A DNA stretch of 64,000 nt from Pseudomonas sp. M30-35 (GCF_002163625.1 NZ_CP020892.1:3286001-3350000); one strand, 5' to 3'; positions 14,118 to 23,697 are shown, counted from the first letter of the stretch. Made by a program: numbers and translations. The notes: generated by a model from the sequence alone, not told the origin.

Positions 14118-14245
14118 GAACAATTCCAATCAAAAGCACAATTGGCCGGCATTCTATCAGGACTTTCCTCTCTGCCTGTTGTCTATGCCGGTGTGCGAGA
14201 ATTGACCCGCAGCGTTTAAAACCCGCTCATGCAGCCTGCTTAGCC

Positions 14246-14272
14246 AAAGTGGCTATATATAAAAGTGGCTAT
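14246..14272. repeat. Tandem direct repeat in the lpxL-minC promoter region
   Basis: AAAGTGGCTAT occurs at 14246-14256 and again at 14262-14272, each followed by an A/T-rich TATA-like stretch. The repeat is in the 313-base divergent gap between the acyltransferase and minC. It may be an operator or a small duplication. The rest of the gap shows no gene. Confidence 0.45.
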
Positions 14273-14430
14273 TTATAGATGCACAGTGATCAATACTAGC
14301 GTGATGAAAGGCGCCTGGCCGCTTGCGGCCCAGCAACGTTCTCGCTATAAACCCCACAGCTTCTGTCATTGCGCGCAAGCAACCATCTTGCTCACGCGCA
14401 GCTCAACCGAAAAGGCGTTCCAGGCACACC

Positions 14431-15177
14431 ATGAGTCAAGCTGACCTACTCGACCAAGTTCCAGTTTTCCAACTAAAAGGCAGCATGCTGGCCATCACCG
14501 TGATGGAGCTGTCGCGCAACGACAGCGCGCTGCTTGATCAACAACTGGCCGCCAAAGTCGCCCAAGCACCTAATTTTTTCAGTAACACGCCACTGGTGCT
14601 GGCGGTGGACAAGCTACCCACCACTGAAGCCAAACTCGACCTCAGCGAGCTAATAGCCGTTTGTCGCAAGCATGGTTTGCGCACCCTGGCCGTGCGTGCC
14701 AGCAGTGAAGAGCATATTGCTGCGGCCAACGCGCTGGATTTGCCGGTGCTACCGCCATCTGGCGCACGTGAGCGGCCGCTCGACCCGGCCCCCACGCCCG
14801 TCGAGAAAAAAGCTGAAAAACCGCAAAAACCTGCCGAGCCAGAGCATAAACCGACTAAAGTTGTGACCAGTCCTGTACGTGGCGGCCAGCAAGTCTACGC
14901 TCAAGGCTCAGATTTATTGGTTTTGGCACCGGTCAGCGCCGGGGCGGAACTTCTCGCCGATGGCAACATCCATGTTTACGCACCTATGCGCGGGCGCGCC
15001 CTTGCAGGAATCAAGGGCAATCTCAAAGCGCGTATTTTTTGCCAGCAGCTGGGCGCAGAACTGCTCTCGATTGCCGGCCATTACAAGGTGTCCGAAGATC
15101 TTCGGCGCGATCCGCTGTGGGGTAAGGGGGTTCACGTCAGCTTGTCTGGGGATGAGTTGAACATCACCCGTCTTTAA
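14431..15177 (+). CDS. minC: Septum site-determining protein MinC
   Basis: FtsZ inhibitor that, with MinD, blocks division at the poles. The protein is 248 residues from the ATG at 14431 ([17 protein letters not shown]). The N-terminal FtsZ-interacting domain runs to about residue 110. A Pro/Lys-rich linker follows ([20 protein letters not shown]). The C-terminal beta-helix dimerisation and MinD-binding domain has [18 protein letters not shown]. An upstream in-frame start at 14323 would add 36 residues unlike MinC and is not used here. First gene of the min cluster. Confidence 0.95.
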   Translation: MSQADLLDQVPVFQLKGSMLAITVMELSRNDSALLDQQLAAKVAQAPNFFSNTPLVLAVDKLPTTEAKLDLSELIAVCRKHGLRTLAVRASSEEHIAAANALDLPVLPPSGARERPLDPAPTPVEKKAEKPQKPAEPEHKPTKVVTSPVRGGQQVYAQGSDLLVLAPVSAGAELLADGNIHVYAPMRGRALAGIKGNLKARIFCQQLGAELLSIAGHYKVSEDLRRDPLWGKGVHVSLSGDELNITRL

Positions 15178-15278
15178 CGGATACTGCCGCCAATTTCTAG
15201 GACACATATAAGGGCATCTGGACGCCTCACAAGGCAGAACGATTCCCGCTTTTATTTCACATTTTGGGGTGAATCACC

Positions 15279-16094
15279 TTGGCCAAGATCCTCGTAGTTA
15301 CTTCCGGCAAGGGTGGCGTAGGCAAAACTACCACTAGCGCCGCCATCGGTACCGGTCTCGCTCTGCGCGGGCACAAAACCGTCATCGTCGACTTTGACGT
15401 TGGCCTGCGCAACCTTGACCTGATCATGGGCTGCGAACGCCGCGTGGTATACGACTTCGTTAACGTCGTAAACGGCGAAGCGACACTGACTCAGGCGCTG
15501 ATCAAAGACAAGCGCCTGGAAAATCTTTACGTGTTGGCCGCCAGCCAAACCCGTGACAAGGATGCACTCACCCTTGAGGGCGTCGAAAAAGTTATCAAAG
15601 AACTGTCTGAAAATTTCGAATACGTGGTCTGCGACTCGCCTGCTGGTATCGAAAAAGGCGCCCACCTGGCCATGTACTTCGCTGATGAAGCGATTGTCGT
15701 GACCAACCCGGAAGTGTCTTCGGTACGTGACTCCGACCGTATGCTCGGCCTGCTTTCTAGCAAGTCGCGCCGCGCAGAGAAGGGTGACGAGCCAATCAAG
15801 GAGCACTTGCTGCTGACTCGTTACAATCCAGAGCGCGTGGTCAAGGGTGAAATGCTTGGCGTTGAAGACGTCGAAGAAATCCTCGCGATCCGCCTGATTG
15901 GCGTTATCCCAGAATCACAAGCCGTACTCAAAGCCTCCAACCAGGGCGTTCCGGTGATCCTTGATGACCAGAGCGACGCAGGCCAGGCATACAGCGACGC
16001 AGTTGATCGCCTGCTAGGCAAAACCGTTGAGCATCGTTTCCTTGATGTTCAGAAGAAAGGATTCTTACAACGTTTATTTGGAGGTCGTGAATGA
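15279..16094 (+). CDS. minD: Septum site-determining ATPase MinD
   Basis: Membrane-associated ATPase that recruits MinC and oscillates with MinE. The protein is 271 residues. The deviant Walker A motif is [11 protein letters not shown] at about residues 9-19. The C-terminal amphipathic membrane-targeting helix is visible as FLQRLFGG. The start is a TTG at 15279 with GGGGTGA upstream; no ATG fits the conserved N-terminus [13 protein letters not shown] 101-base gap separates it from minC, so it may have its own promoter. It overlaps minE by four bases. Confidence 0.97.
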   Translation: MAKILVVTSGKGGVGKTTTSAAIGTGLALRGHKTVIVDFDVGLRNLDLIMGCERRVVYDFVNVVNGEATLTQALIKDKRLENLYVLAASQTRDKDALTLEGVEKVIKELSENFEYVVCDSPAGIEKGAHLAMYFADEAIVVTNPEVSSVRDSDRMLGLLSSKSRRAEKGDEPIKEHLLLTRYNPERVVKGEMLGVEDVEEILAIRLIGVIPESQAVLKASNQGVPVILDDQSDAGQAYSDAVDRLLGKTVEHRFLDVQKKGFLQRLFGGRE

Positions 16095-16345
16095 ATATTT
16101 TTGACTTCTTTCGTGAGCGCAAAAAGGGAACAACTGCTTCTATCGCGAAAGAACGCCTGCAAATCATCGTCGCCCACGAACGTGGCCAGCGCAGCCAGCC
16201 GGATTACCTTCCGGCCCTGCAACAAGAACTGGTTGATGTGATTCGCAAGTACGTCAACATCGATTCAGACCACGTTCAGGTCGCATTGGAAAATCAGGGC
16301 AGTTGCTCGATTCTTGAGCTAAATATCACCCTGCCCGAGCGTTAA
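16091..16345 (+). CDS. minE: Cell division topological specificity factor MinE
   Basis: Stimulates the MinD ATPase and keeps MinCD away from mid-cell. The protein is 84 residues, normal for the family. The N-terminal membrane-targeting and anti-MinCD segment is [20 protein letters not shown], and the C-terminal dimerisation region contains [17 protein letters not shown]. It starts inside the minD stop (ATGA overlap, with GGAGG upstream in the minD coding end). A strong terminator follows at 16374. Confidence 0.97.
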   Translation: MNIFDFFRERKKGTTASIAKERLQIIVAHERGQRSQPDYLPALQQELVDVIRKYVNIDSDHVQVALENQGSCSILELNITLPER

Positions 16346-16373
16346 TTAAGCCGGCCACAGATGATACCCCCAA

Positions 16374-16407
16374 CAAAATGGCGGCCTTGAGCCGCCATTT
16401 TGTTTTT
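16374..16407 (+). terminator. Terminator of the min operon
   Basis: CAAAATGGCGGC pairs perfectly with GCCGCCATTTTG around the loop CTTGA and is followed by TTTTT. A 12-bp stem plus a T-run is a classic Rho-independent terminator. Confidence 0.92.
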
Positions 16408-16482
16408 CCGCCCAATGAATGCACTGCCCCGCCAGACTGGTAAGATTAGCGTTCGCCCTTGCCCACCCACACTAGAAGTCTC

Positions 16483-17118
16483 ATGCCTCTCAGCCAGATC
16501 GAAATTCTCCATCAGGACGCCGCACTGCTGGTGATCAACAAACCCACCCTGCTGCTCTCGGTGCCAGGTCGTGCCGAAGATAACAAGGATTGTTTGGTCA
16601 CTCGCCTGCAAGAAAACGGCTACCCAGAAGCCCGCATCGTCCATCGACTCGACTGGGAGACGTCAGGGATTATCGTGTTGGCACGCGACGCCGACAGCCA
16701 CCGCGAGCTGTCACGGCAATTCCATGACCGCGAAACCGAGAAAGCTTACAGCGCGCTGTGCTGGGGCCAACCAGAACTCGACAGTGGCAGCATCGATTTA
16801 CCGCTGCGCTACGACCCTCCAACCAAGCCACGTCATGTAGTTGATCATGAGCAAGGCAAGCATGCGCTGACCTTCTGGCAAGTAACTGAGCGCTGCGGTG
16901 ATTATTGCCGAGTAGAACTCACACCCATTACCGGTCGTTCACACCAGTTGCGCGTTCATATGCTGTCGATTGGCCACCCACTGCTGGGTGATGGCCTCTA
17001 CGCACACGAGCAAGCACTTGCAGCGTATCCACGCCTGTGCCTGCATGCCAATATGCTTACGCTGACTCACCCGCAGACCGGCGAGCGCATGCGTTTTGAG
17101 TGCCCTGCCCCGTTTTAA
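16483..17118 (+). CDS. rluA: RluA-family pseudouridine synthase
   Basis: Isomerises uridine to pseudouridine in rRNA and/or tRNA. The catalytic aspartate is in the family motif HRLDWETSG, and the C-terminal motif is THPQTGERMRFECPAPF. The protein is 211 residues from the ATG at 16483 (MPLSQIEILHQDAALLVINKP); an ATG at 16459 adds eight residues. No S4 domain is present, as in RluA proper, which modifies 23S rRNA U746 and tRNA U32 in E. coli. Its place directly after minE matches P. aeruginosa. The exact target site is inferred. Confidence 0.88.
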   Translation: MPLSQIEILHQDAALLVINKPTLLLSVPGRAEDNKDCLVTRLQENGYPEARIVHRLDWETSGIIVLARDADSHRELSRQFHDRETEKAYSALCWGQPELDSGSIDLPLRYDPPTKPRHVVDHEQGKHALTFWQVTERCGDYCRVELTPITGRSHQLRVHMLSIGHPLLGDGLYAHEQALAAYPRLCLHANMLTLTHPQTGERMRFECPAPF

Positions 17119-17134
17119 GGCTTGAACCCCGTCC

Positions 17135-17232
17135 CGTAGGGTGAGGCAACGCGAAGCTTGTCCACCCAGATCGCACCATCAGCCCACTATTCGCGCAACC
17201 GGATAGTGGGTAAAAGCGTCACCCACCCTACG
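17135..17232. repeat. Interspersed inverted-repeat element with CGTAGGGTG ends
   Basis: The element is bounded by CGTAGGGTG at 17135-17143 and its exact complement CACCCTACG at 17224-17232. It contains an inner hairpin (CCCACTAT/ATAGTGGG). Sequences of this GTAGGGTGGG type are scattered in many gamma-proteobacterial genomes. It lies between rluA and the sensor kinase, and the kinase stop codon (17228-17230) is inside its right end. Confidence 0.6.
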
Positions 17233-18832
17233 CCTGACGGCGCGGCCAGACCAAACTGAAATGCGCGCCGCCCAGCGCCTCACTGTGGCTGAGTTGCGAG
17301 CGCCCACCGTGCCAATAGATGATTCGCCGCACAATCGACAATCCCAAGCCGTGGCCGCCAGAGGCCCGCGTACGACTGTCATCCAGACGCAGGAACGGCG
17401 TAAATATTCGTTCCCACTCCTCTTCGGGAACGCCGGGCCCGTCGTCCTCAACATCCAACTGACAGCGCTGAGCGTCTACCTGATAACGAATGCGTACCCG
17501 CGACTCGGCATGACGCAAGGCGTTACTCACTAGATTTTGCAGTGCACGGTGCAAGTAACGCGGCTCTGCCTCAACGAGCGCGCCATGTTCACCTTGCGCA
17601 TTGAGTGAAGGACCACACTCGATTTGCACCTCAGCACGCAGCGGCGTCAATTCATCTGCCACTTGTTCAATCAACCGCTGTAAATCGACGGACTGGAAGT
17701 TGATCGCCGGTGCGCCCTGCTCCAGTCGAGCATAGGTGAGCATCTCATCGACGAGCTCATCGAGATCATGGATATCGCTGTCCATGCCCTCAAGGTAACG
17801 CTGGCGGTCTGTCTCGGCAGTGGCGTTTTCCACCATTTCCAGGCCAAAGCGCAGGCGTGCCAAAGGGGTGCGCAATTCATGTGACACGGCGCGAACCATT
17901 TCGCGCTGAATCCCTAGTGAGCGTTGCAAGTGCTCAGCCATATCATTGAACGCCGATGCCAAGCGCCCGATCGAGTCCGCCCCATGGGCCGCCACCCGCG
18001 CATCGAGCTTGCCACTGGCAATCAAGCTGGCCGCACCTTCCATACCGCGTAAACGTCGTTCCAGTGGTCGCACCAAAAAATACACGGTGACACCGATCAA
18101 GCTCAGCCCAAGCATGGCGATCAATACCAATAACTGCGGCGGGTATGGGTTCATTTGATACAGCGGGCCGATTTCCAGCACCCACGGCGTATCGACAATC
18201 CCAGAAAACACATGAATGGTGTCTCCGCCCTTGCCCAAGGCCATCACCGTATCGCTTTCATCAATACGCCGGCGCTGATCAACATCCAGGTTGGCGTCCT
18301 CAATGCGCACCAGTCGCAAATCAAACCCAAACTGTTTGCTCTGTTTGATATCGGCCAGACGCTTGGGTTGATCTTCAACGGGGAAACGCACCAACTCATC
18401 GATCAGCAGAAAGATCGTCGCACGCGCCAACTGTTCACTGATCTGGCGCACCTCGCCGACCAACAACAACTGCTGTGACTCACTGATTAACGTGGCGACT
18501 TGTACGGCATGCGGGCCAAGCAGCTTGACCACCACTTGACCACGTAGCACTCGACTACGTGCAGTGCTGTCGAGCGCAGAGTCAGCCACCGAGACAATTT
18601 GCAGCGGAATACCCAATAGTCGCGACCAGGTCGCAATAGCCCGGCGCCGCTCGACATCAACCATCGGCTGCAGGTTGTCGGCCATCAGATTGAATGTACC
18701 GCGCGCCAAATCTTCACGGTATTGATCGCTGCGCACTTCGTTGACCAAGTGCAAGGTACCGACACCCAGCAGCCCGACCAGTACCAAGACAGCCAGCATA
18801 ACGCCGTAGATACGCAGAAATATTGAGTTCAT
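17228..18832 (-). CDS. RstB-like sensor histidine kinase
   Basis: Inner-membrane two-component sensor, 534 residues. A transmembrane segment at about 8-30 and another at about 233-254 flank a periplasmic domain. A HAMP-type region follows (VRPLERRLRGMEGAASLIASG). The phosphoacceptor is His318 in AVSHELRTPL, with an N box (ALQNLVSNALRHAE), a G1 box (VEDDGPGVP) and a G2 box (GGHGLGLSIVRRI). It overlaps the regulator by four bases. P. aeruginosa has the same pair beside nrdA (PA1157/PA1158). The signal is unknown. The C-terminus ends inside a repeat element. Confidence 0.92.
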   Translation of the reverse strand: MNSIFLRIYGVMLAVLVLVGLLGVGTLHLVNEVRSDQYREDLARGTFNLMADNLQPMVDVERRRAIATWSRLLGIPLQIVSVADSALDSTARSRVLRGQVVVKLLGPHAVQVATLISESQQLLLVGEVRQISEQLARATIFLLIDELVRFPVEDQPKRLADIKQSKQFGFDLRLVRIEDANLDVDQRRRIDESDTVMALGKGGDTIHVFSGIVDTPWVLEIGPLYQMNPYPPQLLVLIAMLGLSLIGVTVYFLVRPLERRLRGMEGAASLIASGKLDARVAAHGADSIGRLASAFNDMAEHLQRSLGIQREMVRAVSHELRTPLARLRFGLEMVENATAETDRQRYLEGMDSDIHDLDELVDEMLTYARLEQGAPAINFQSVDLQRLIEQVADELTPLRAEVQIECGPSLNAQGEHGALVEAEPRYLHRALQNLVSNALRHAESRVRIRYQVDAQRCQLDVEDDGPGVPEEEWERIFTPFLRLDDSRTRASGGHGLGLSIVRRIIYWHGGRSQLSHSEALGGAHFSLVWPRRQA

Positions 18833-19551
18833 CCGCGCTCGACAGCCGCCTCAGCTACAAACAAGTAACCTTTGCTGCGCACGGTTTTGATTAAACGTGG
18901 GTGCTCTGGATCATCACCGATTTTGGGGCGAATGCGCGAAATACGCACATCAATCGAGCGGTCTTGACCGTCGTACTCAATACCGCGCAAGGCCGTGAAA
19001 ATCTCCTCGCGCGAAAGAATCCGCCCCGCGTTAGCGGTCAGCAACCAGAGCAAATCAAACTCAGCACCGGTCAACTCGATATGCTCGTTGGCCAGCCAGG
19101 CTTCGCGCAATGCGTTATCCACCACCAGCGGCCCGAACTGCAGGCGCCGTGGCTGACCGGATACGGAAGACGCGGGCTCAGAGCGTCTGAGCAAGGCGCG
19201 AATACGCGCCAACAACAAACGCGGTCGCACCGGCTTGCAGACGTAATCATCGGCACCGGTTTCAAGGCCGAGTACATGGTCGGTATCGTCGGTGCGCGCA
19301 GTCAGCATCAGGATCGGCCCCTGATAATCAGCGCGCACCTTGCTGCAAATATCTAAACCGCTTTCCCCCGGCAGCATCAGGTCAAGAATCACCACATCAG
19401 GCTGCTCACGGATGATCCGCTCAGCCGCTTGCGCACCGTCTGCTTCAATTTCGGCCAGAAAACAGTTACTCCGCAGGTAATCGCGAGTTAACTCTGCCAA
19501 CCGCTGATCATCCTCGACAATCAGTACGCGCGGTGACTCTTGCTCCACAGC
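18829..19551 (-). CDS. RstA-like response regulator (OmpR family)
   Basis: DNA-binding partner of the kinase at 17228-18832. The receiver domain holds the acidic pair at 12-14 (VEDDQ), phosphoacceptor Asp56 (VILDLMLPG) and a lysine in YVCKPVRPR. A winged-helix output domain follows with ELTGAEFDLLWLL and RSKGYLFV. The GTG at 19551 is chosen because AAGGAG sits seven bases upstream and the receiver then starts at once. An ATG at 19629 would add 26 residues with no match to the family. 240 residues. It diverges from nrdA. Confidence 0.92.
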   Translation of the reverse strand, partial: AVEQESPRVLIVEDDQRLAELTRDYLRSNCFLAEIEADGAQAAERIIREQPDVVILDLMLPGESGLDICSKVRADYQGPILMLTARTDDTDHVLGLETGADDYVCKPVRPRLLLARIRALLRRSEPASSVSGQPRRLQFGPLVVDNALREAWLANEHIELTGAEFDLLWLLTANAGRILSREEIFTALRGIEYDGQDRSIDVRISRIRPKIGDDPEHPRLIKTVRSKGYLFVAEAAVERG

Positions 19552-19750
19552 TTGCTCCTTAAGCACAATCCACAACCCGCACCGGTGATGCAGTTCAATA
19601 CTGCATAGTGCCCCTTCACAACGACGCATGCCAGACCATTAAACCGTACAGTTTATACGAGCATTAATGGCGCACAGTTCACAGCCGTTATCGCGTCGCG
19701 TAGAGTGCGCCGCCGCGCCTGCACAAAACGCTCCAACTCTTGTAATAAAA

Positions 19751-19766
19751 AACCTACATATTGTGT
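19751..19766. promoter_or_regulatory. Possible NrdR box, distal
   Basis: AACCTACATATTGTGT matches 13 of 16 positions of the NrdR consensus ACACWATATATWGTGT. It lies about 615 bases upstream of nrdA, closer to the response regulator, so it might serve either side. NrdR represses RNR genes in most bacteria. Confidence 0.3.
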
Positions 19767-19895
19767 TTATGCGATTGACTAAAAACTTGGCGTCAGAGAC
19801 TAAAAAAACATTTCTTACAACGACGAACGGTGTAAGGGGAGAAATCCCAGCAATCTCGGGGCTTTGCGAAAACTACCCCACGTTAACCCACAGCT

Positions 19896-19904
19896 TTATC
19901 CACA
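19896..19904 (+). promoter_or_regulatory. DnaA box in the nrdA upstream region
   Basis: TTATCCACA is a perfect DnaA box. A second, weaker match (TAACCCACA, seven of nine) lies eight bases upstream. DnaA control of nrdAB is established in E. coli. This 829-base divergent gap (19552-20380) contains no convincing gene and is mainly regulatory. Confidence 0.55.
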
Positions 19905-19972
19905 GGCTGATGCAATATGTCGGCTTGCCATCCCCCCAACACCGCACTATCTTGTATCTAACGCGCGCAAAA

Positions 19973-19988
19973 CACCTACATATAGGGT
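19973..19988. promoter_or_regulatory. Possible NrdR box, nrdA-proximal
   Basis: CACCTACATATAGGGT resembles the NrdR consensus (11 of 16) and shares the core CCTACATAT with the site at 19751. The related sequence CACTATCTTGTAT lies about 30 bases upstream at 19945-19957, near the spacing expected for paired boxes. A tentative call. Confidence 0.35.
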
Positions 19989-20380
19989 TTTGGCACAACA
20001 AACAACCAAGCATACTTGCACCTAAAATATCCAGTCCCTGAACTGAAAAAATGCAATTTAATGCTGTTAAACCTGTTTTTGAGCAGCACACGCCGGTCAC
20101 ACTGTGAATAACGCCAGCAGAGCGTTCCAAGCGTGACCACACTGCAAAGTCAAAACAGGCCGACCACTACATCTAGTATCGCCAGCCACAAGCTGACACA
20201 AGATTTAAAGAGCCAGGAAGGCGTTTATGAGCCACACCTTCCCTGCCCTGTTTTGCAAGCCCCATGCGCGCAGTGATTCTGCTCAGCGCATGGTGTTGTT
20301 GAAATGGAATGAACGACAGGACACTTGCAGTAATCAGCTGCAAATGCCTGTCTACATAAATACAGAACACGGAGACATCC

Positions 20381-23290
20381 ATGCATACCGACACCAATCG
20401 CGAGAACCCGCAGGCCCAAGCGCCGCAGGCTTCTGACGCCACCCAAGACCTGGCAGCAACCGCTCCAGGTCAGCTGCGTGTGATCAAGCGTAACGGCACT
20501 GTTGTGCCGTATACCGACGACAAGATCACCGTTGCCATCACCAAGGCGTTTCTCGCAGTTGAAGGTGGCACTGCTGCCGCCTCGTCACGTATCCATGAAA
20601 CAGTGGCGCGCCTGACTGAACAAGTCAGCACCACCTTCAAGCGCCGCATGCCTTCAGGCGGCACCATTCACATTGAAGAAATTCAAGATCAGGTTGAGCT
20701 GGCGCTGATGCGTGCCGGAGAGCAAAAAGTTGCGCGCGACTACGTAATCTACCGCGAATTGCGTTCACAAGAGCGTAAACGTGAAGTCGGCAGTGACATT
20801 GCCGAGCCGCACCCAAGCATCCGCGTTACCCATGCTGATGGCAGCGTTGCGCCGCTGGACATGGGCCGCCTGAACACCATCATCACCGAGGCCTGTGAAG
20901 GTCTGGCTGAAGTTGATGGCGCGCTGATCCAGAAAGAAACCCTGAAAAACCTCTACGACGGTGTTGCCCAGAGCGACGTCAATACTGCGTTGGTCATGAC
21001 CGCGCGGACCTTGGTAGAGCGCGAGCCTAACTACACCTACGTCACCGCTCGCCTGCTGATGGACAACATTCGTGCCGAAGGCCTGACCTTCCTTGAAGTC
21101 GCCACCAGCGCCACTCACCACGAAATGGCTGACCTGTACGCCAAGGCACTGCCTGCTTACATCGCCAAAGGCATTCAGTTCGACCTGCTCGATCCTAAGC
21201 TGCAAGACTTCGATCTTGAGAAGCTCGGCAAGGCGATCAACCACGAGCGCGATGGCCAGTTCACCTACCTCGGCCTGCAGACACTATACGACCGCTACTT
21301 CATCCACAAAGACGGTATTCGTTTCGAACTGCCGCAGGTGTTCTTCATGCGCGTGGCCATGGGCCTGGCGATGGAAGAGCAGCAAAAAGAAGACCGCGCC
21401 ATCGAGTTCTACAACTTGCTGTCGTCGTTCGACTACATGAGCTCGACCCCAACCCTGTTCAACGCTGGCACCCTGCGTCCGCAGCTGTCGTCGTGCTACC
21501 TGACGACCGTGCCGGATGACCTGTCAGGCATCTACCACGCGATCCACGACAACGCCATGCTGTCGAAATTCGCTGGCGGTCTGGGCAATGACTGGACACC
21601 GGTTCGCTCGCTGGGCGCCTACATCAAAGGCACCAACGGCAAATCGCAGGGCGTTGTACCCTTCCTCAAAGTGGTCAACGACACCGCTGTTGCCGTAAAC
21701 CAGGGTGGCAAGCGTAAAGGTGCGGTGTGCGCCTACCTTGAAACCTGGCACATGGACATCGAAGAGTTCATCGAGCTGCGCAAGAACACCGGTGATGACC
21801 GTCGCCGCACGCACGACATGAACACCGCTAACTGGATTCCTGACCTGTTCATGAAGCGCGTCTTCGACGACGGCAAATGGACCCTGTTCTCGCCAAGCGA
21901 AGTGCCGGACCTGCACGACCTGACCGGTAAAGCCTTTGAAGAGCGTTACGAGTACTACGAAGCGCTGATCGAATACGGCAAGATCAAACTGCACAAAACC
22001 ATTCAGGCTAAAGACCTGTGGCGCAAAATGCTGTCCATGCTGTTTGAAACCGGCCACCCATGGCTGACCTTCAAAGACCCATGCAACCTGCGCAGCCCGC
22101 AGCAGCATGTTGGCGTGGTCCACAGCTCGAACCTGTGCACCGAGATCACCTTGAACACCAACAAGGACGAGATCGCGGTCTGCAACCTCGGCTCGATCAA
22201 CCTGCCGAATCACATCGTCGATGGCAAGCTTGACACCACCAAGCTGCAAAAAACTGTCAACACCGCTGTGCGTATGCTCGATAACGTTATCGACATCAAC
22301 TACTACTCGGTGCCACAGGCGCGTAACTCCAACTTCAAGCACCGTCCAGTTGGCTTGGGCATCATGGGCTTCCAGGACGCGCTGTACCTGCAGCACATTC
22401 CTTACGGCTCTGACGCGGCAGTTGAGTTCGCTGACAAGTCGATGGAAGCGGTCAGCTACTACGCGATTCAAGCCTCGTGTGACCTCGCTGATGAGCGCGG
22501 CAGCTACGAGACTTTCCAAGGTTCGTTGTGGTCGCAAGGCATTCTGCCGCTCGACTCGCAGCAGATCCTCATCGAGCAGCGCGGCCAGAAGTACATTGAT
22601 GTAGACCTGAATGAAACCCTCGACTGGGCACCGGTTCGCGCCCGTGTACAGAAAGGCATTCGTAACTCCAACATCATGGCCATCGCACCGACCGCAACCA
22701 TCGCCAACATCACTGGCGTGTCGCAGTCGATCGAGCCGACTTACCAGAACCTGTACGTGAAATCGAACCTCTCCGGCGAGTTCACCGTGATCAACCCATA
22801 CTTGGTTCGCGACCTTAAAGCCCGCGGCCTGTGGGACTCGGTCATGATCAACGACCTGAAGTACTACGACGGTTCCGTGCAGCAGATCGAGCGCATCCCG
22901 CAAGAGCTGAAAGAGCTTTACGCCACCGCGTTTGAAGTTGAAACCAAGTGGATCGTTGATGCCGCCAGCCGCCGCCAGAAGTGGATCGACCAGGCGCAGT
23001 CGTTGAACCTGTACATCGCTGGCGCATCGGGCAAAAAACTCGACGTGACCTACCGCATGGCTTGGTACCGTGGCCTGAAAACCACTTACTACCTCCGTGC
23101 CTTGGCCGCGACCAGCACCGAGAAATCGACAGTCAGCACCGGCAAGCTCAACGCGGTATCGAGCGGCGGTAATGACGGTCTGAGCGCAGCGCCAAGCAAG
23201 GCCGCACCAGAAGTCGAAATGTCGGCCGGTCCAGCGCCAGTGCCTAAAGCCTGCGCCATCGATGAGCCTGATTGCGAAGCTTGTCAGTAA
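20381..23290 (+). CDS. nrdA: Class Ia ribonucleotide reductase, alpha (large) subunit
   Basis: Reduces ribonucleoside diphosphates to deoxyribonucleotides with NrdB. The protein is 969 residues, longer than E. coli NrdA because it has two N-terminal ATP-cone regions (VIKRNGTVVPYTDDKI near 30-120, and IRVTHADGSVAPLDMGRL near 150-230). P. aeruginosa NrdA is built the same way. The three active-site cysteines are visible in SSCYLTTV, NLCTEITLN and AVCNLGSINL. The C-terminal redox pair is CEAC, ending in Gln969. It starts at ATG 20381 with GGAG upstream. nrdB follows after 407 bases. Confidence 0.97.
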   Translation: MHTDTNRENPQAQAPQASDATQDLAATAPGQLRVIKRNGTVVPYTDDKITVAITKAFLAVEGGTAAASSRIHETVARLTEQVSTTFKRRMPSGGTIHIEEIQDQVELALMRAGEQKVARDYVIYRELRSQERKREVGSDIAEPHPSIRVTHADGSVAPLDMGRLNTIITEACEGLAEVDGALIQKETLKNLYDGVAQSDVNTALVMTARTLVEREPNYTYVTARLLMDNIRAEGLTFLEVATSATHHEMADLYAKALPAYIAKGIQFDLLDPKLQDFDLEKLGKAINHERDGQFTYLGLQTLYDRYFIHKDGIRFELPQVFFMRVAMGLAMEEQQKEDRAIEFYNLLSSFDYMSSTPTLFNAGTLRPQLSSCYLTTVPDDLSGIYHAIHDNAMLSKFAGGLGNDWTPVRSLGAYIKGTNGKSQGVVPFLKVVNDTAVAVNQGGKRKGAVCAYLETWHMDIEEFIELRKNTGDDRRRTHDMNTANWIPDLFMKRVFDDGKWTLFSPSEVPDLHDLTGKAFEERYEYYEALIEYGKIKLHKTIQAKDLWRKMLSMLFETGHPWLTFKDPCNLRSPQQHVGVVHSSNLCTEITLNTNKDEIAVCNLGSINLPNHIVDGKLDTTKLQKTVNTAVRMLDNVIDINYYSVPQARNSNFKHRPVGLGIMGFQDALYLQHIPYGSDAAVEFADKSMEAVSYYAIQASCDLADERGSYETFQGSLWSQGILPLDSQQILIEQRGQKYIDVDLNETLDWAPVRARVQKGIRNSNIMAIAPTATIANITGVSQSIEPTYQNLYVKSNLSGEFTVINPYLVRDLKARGLWDSVMINDLKYYDGSVQQIERIPQELKELYATAFEVETKWIVDAASRRQKWIDQAQSLNLYIAGASGKKLDVTYRMAWYRGLKTTYYLRALAATSTEKSTVSTGKLNAVSSGGNDGLSAAPSKAAPEVEMSAGPAPVPKACAIDEPDCEACQ

Positions 23291-23297
23291 AACCGCA

Positions 23298-23320
23298 CGC
23301 GGTCCGCAGAGTGGACCGCG
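23298..23320 (+). other. Stem-loop after nrdA
   Basis: CGCGGTCC pairs with GGACCGCG around a seven-base loop, just after the nrdA stop. No T-run follows, so it may be a weak attenuator or an mRNA-stabilising stem. The rest of the 407-base gap before nrdB shows no supported gene. It ends with a good ribosome site (AAAGGAG) for nrdB. Confidence 0.5.
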
Positions 23321-23697
23321 CGTTGTTGCCTATCAGCCCTGCCCCCATCACGTACATGCGTACGCTCAGGGGTTCAGGGCCAGCCGGCGCCTAGCTGCTA
23401 CTCTCTCAGTCTCACGCTTGGGTTGTTGTAAGCAAAGTGATTCAGATCAAGAGACCCAGCTCAGTAACACAGGAAGATTGCGAGGCTTGGTTATCAGCTC
23501 GCGATAAATACAGCGTTAGAGCTTTTGAGTTCTAACTACAGATTTAGAGTATTGCGAGCGACGTTCAGGCAAGACAAACACGGTTGAGCCCGCGCAGTGT
23601 ACGGCTGTACATGAGCAGGCGATTACCGGGTTTAACGCAGTATGAACGGCGCGCAGCAGACTCGGATGTCCACCCACCTGAAAGGAGCCAACCTACC

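Noticed and set aside
14323..14430. N-terminal extension of MinC by 36 residues
   Set aside because: The extension is Arg/Ser/Pro-rich, unlike MinC; the ATG at 14431 gives the conserved N-terminus.
21524..22903. 459-codon open frame on the minus strand inside nrdA
   Set aside because: It lies fully antisense to a well-conserved nrdA frame. The translation shows no family features, and long antisense frames are common opposite GC-rich coding sequence.
23584..23697. N-terminal extension of NrdB by 38 residues
   Set aside because: The ATG at 23698 has a strong AAAGGAG and the expected MLSWDEF start; the extension lacks any signal.
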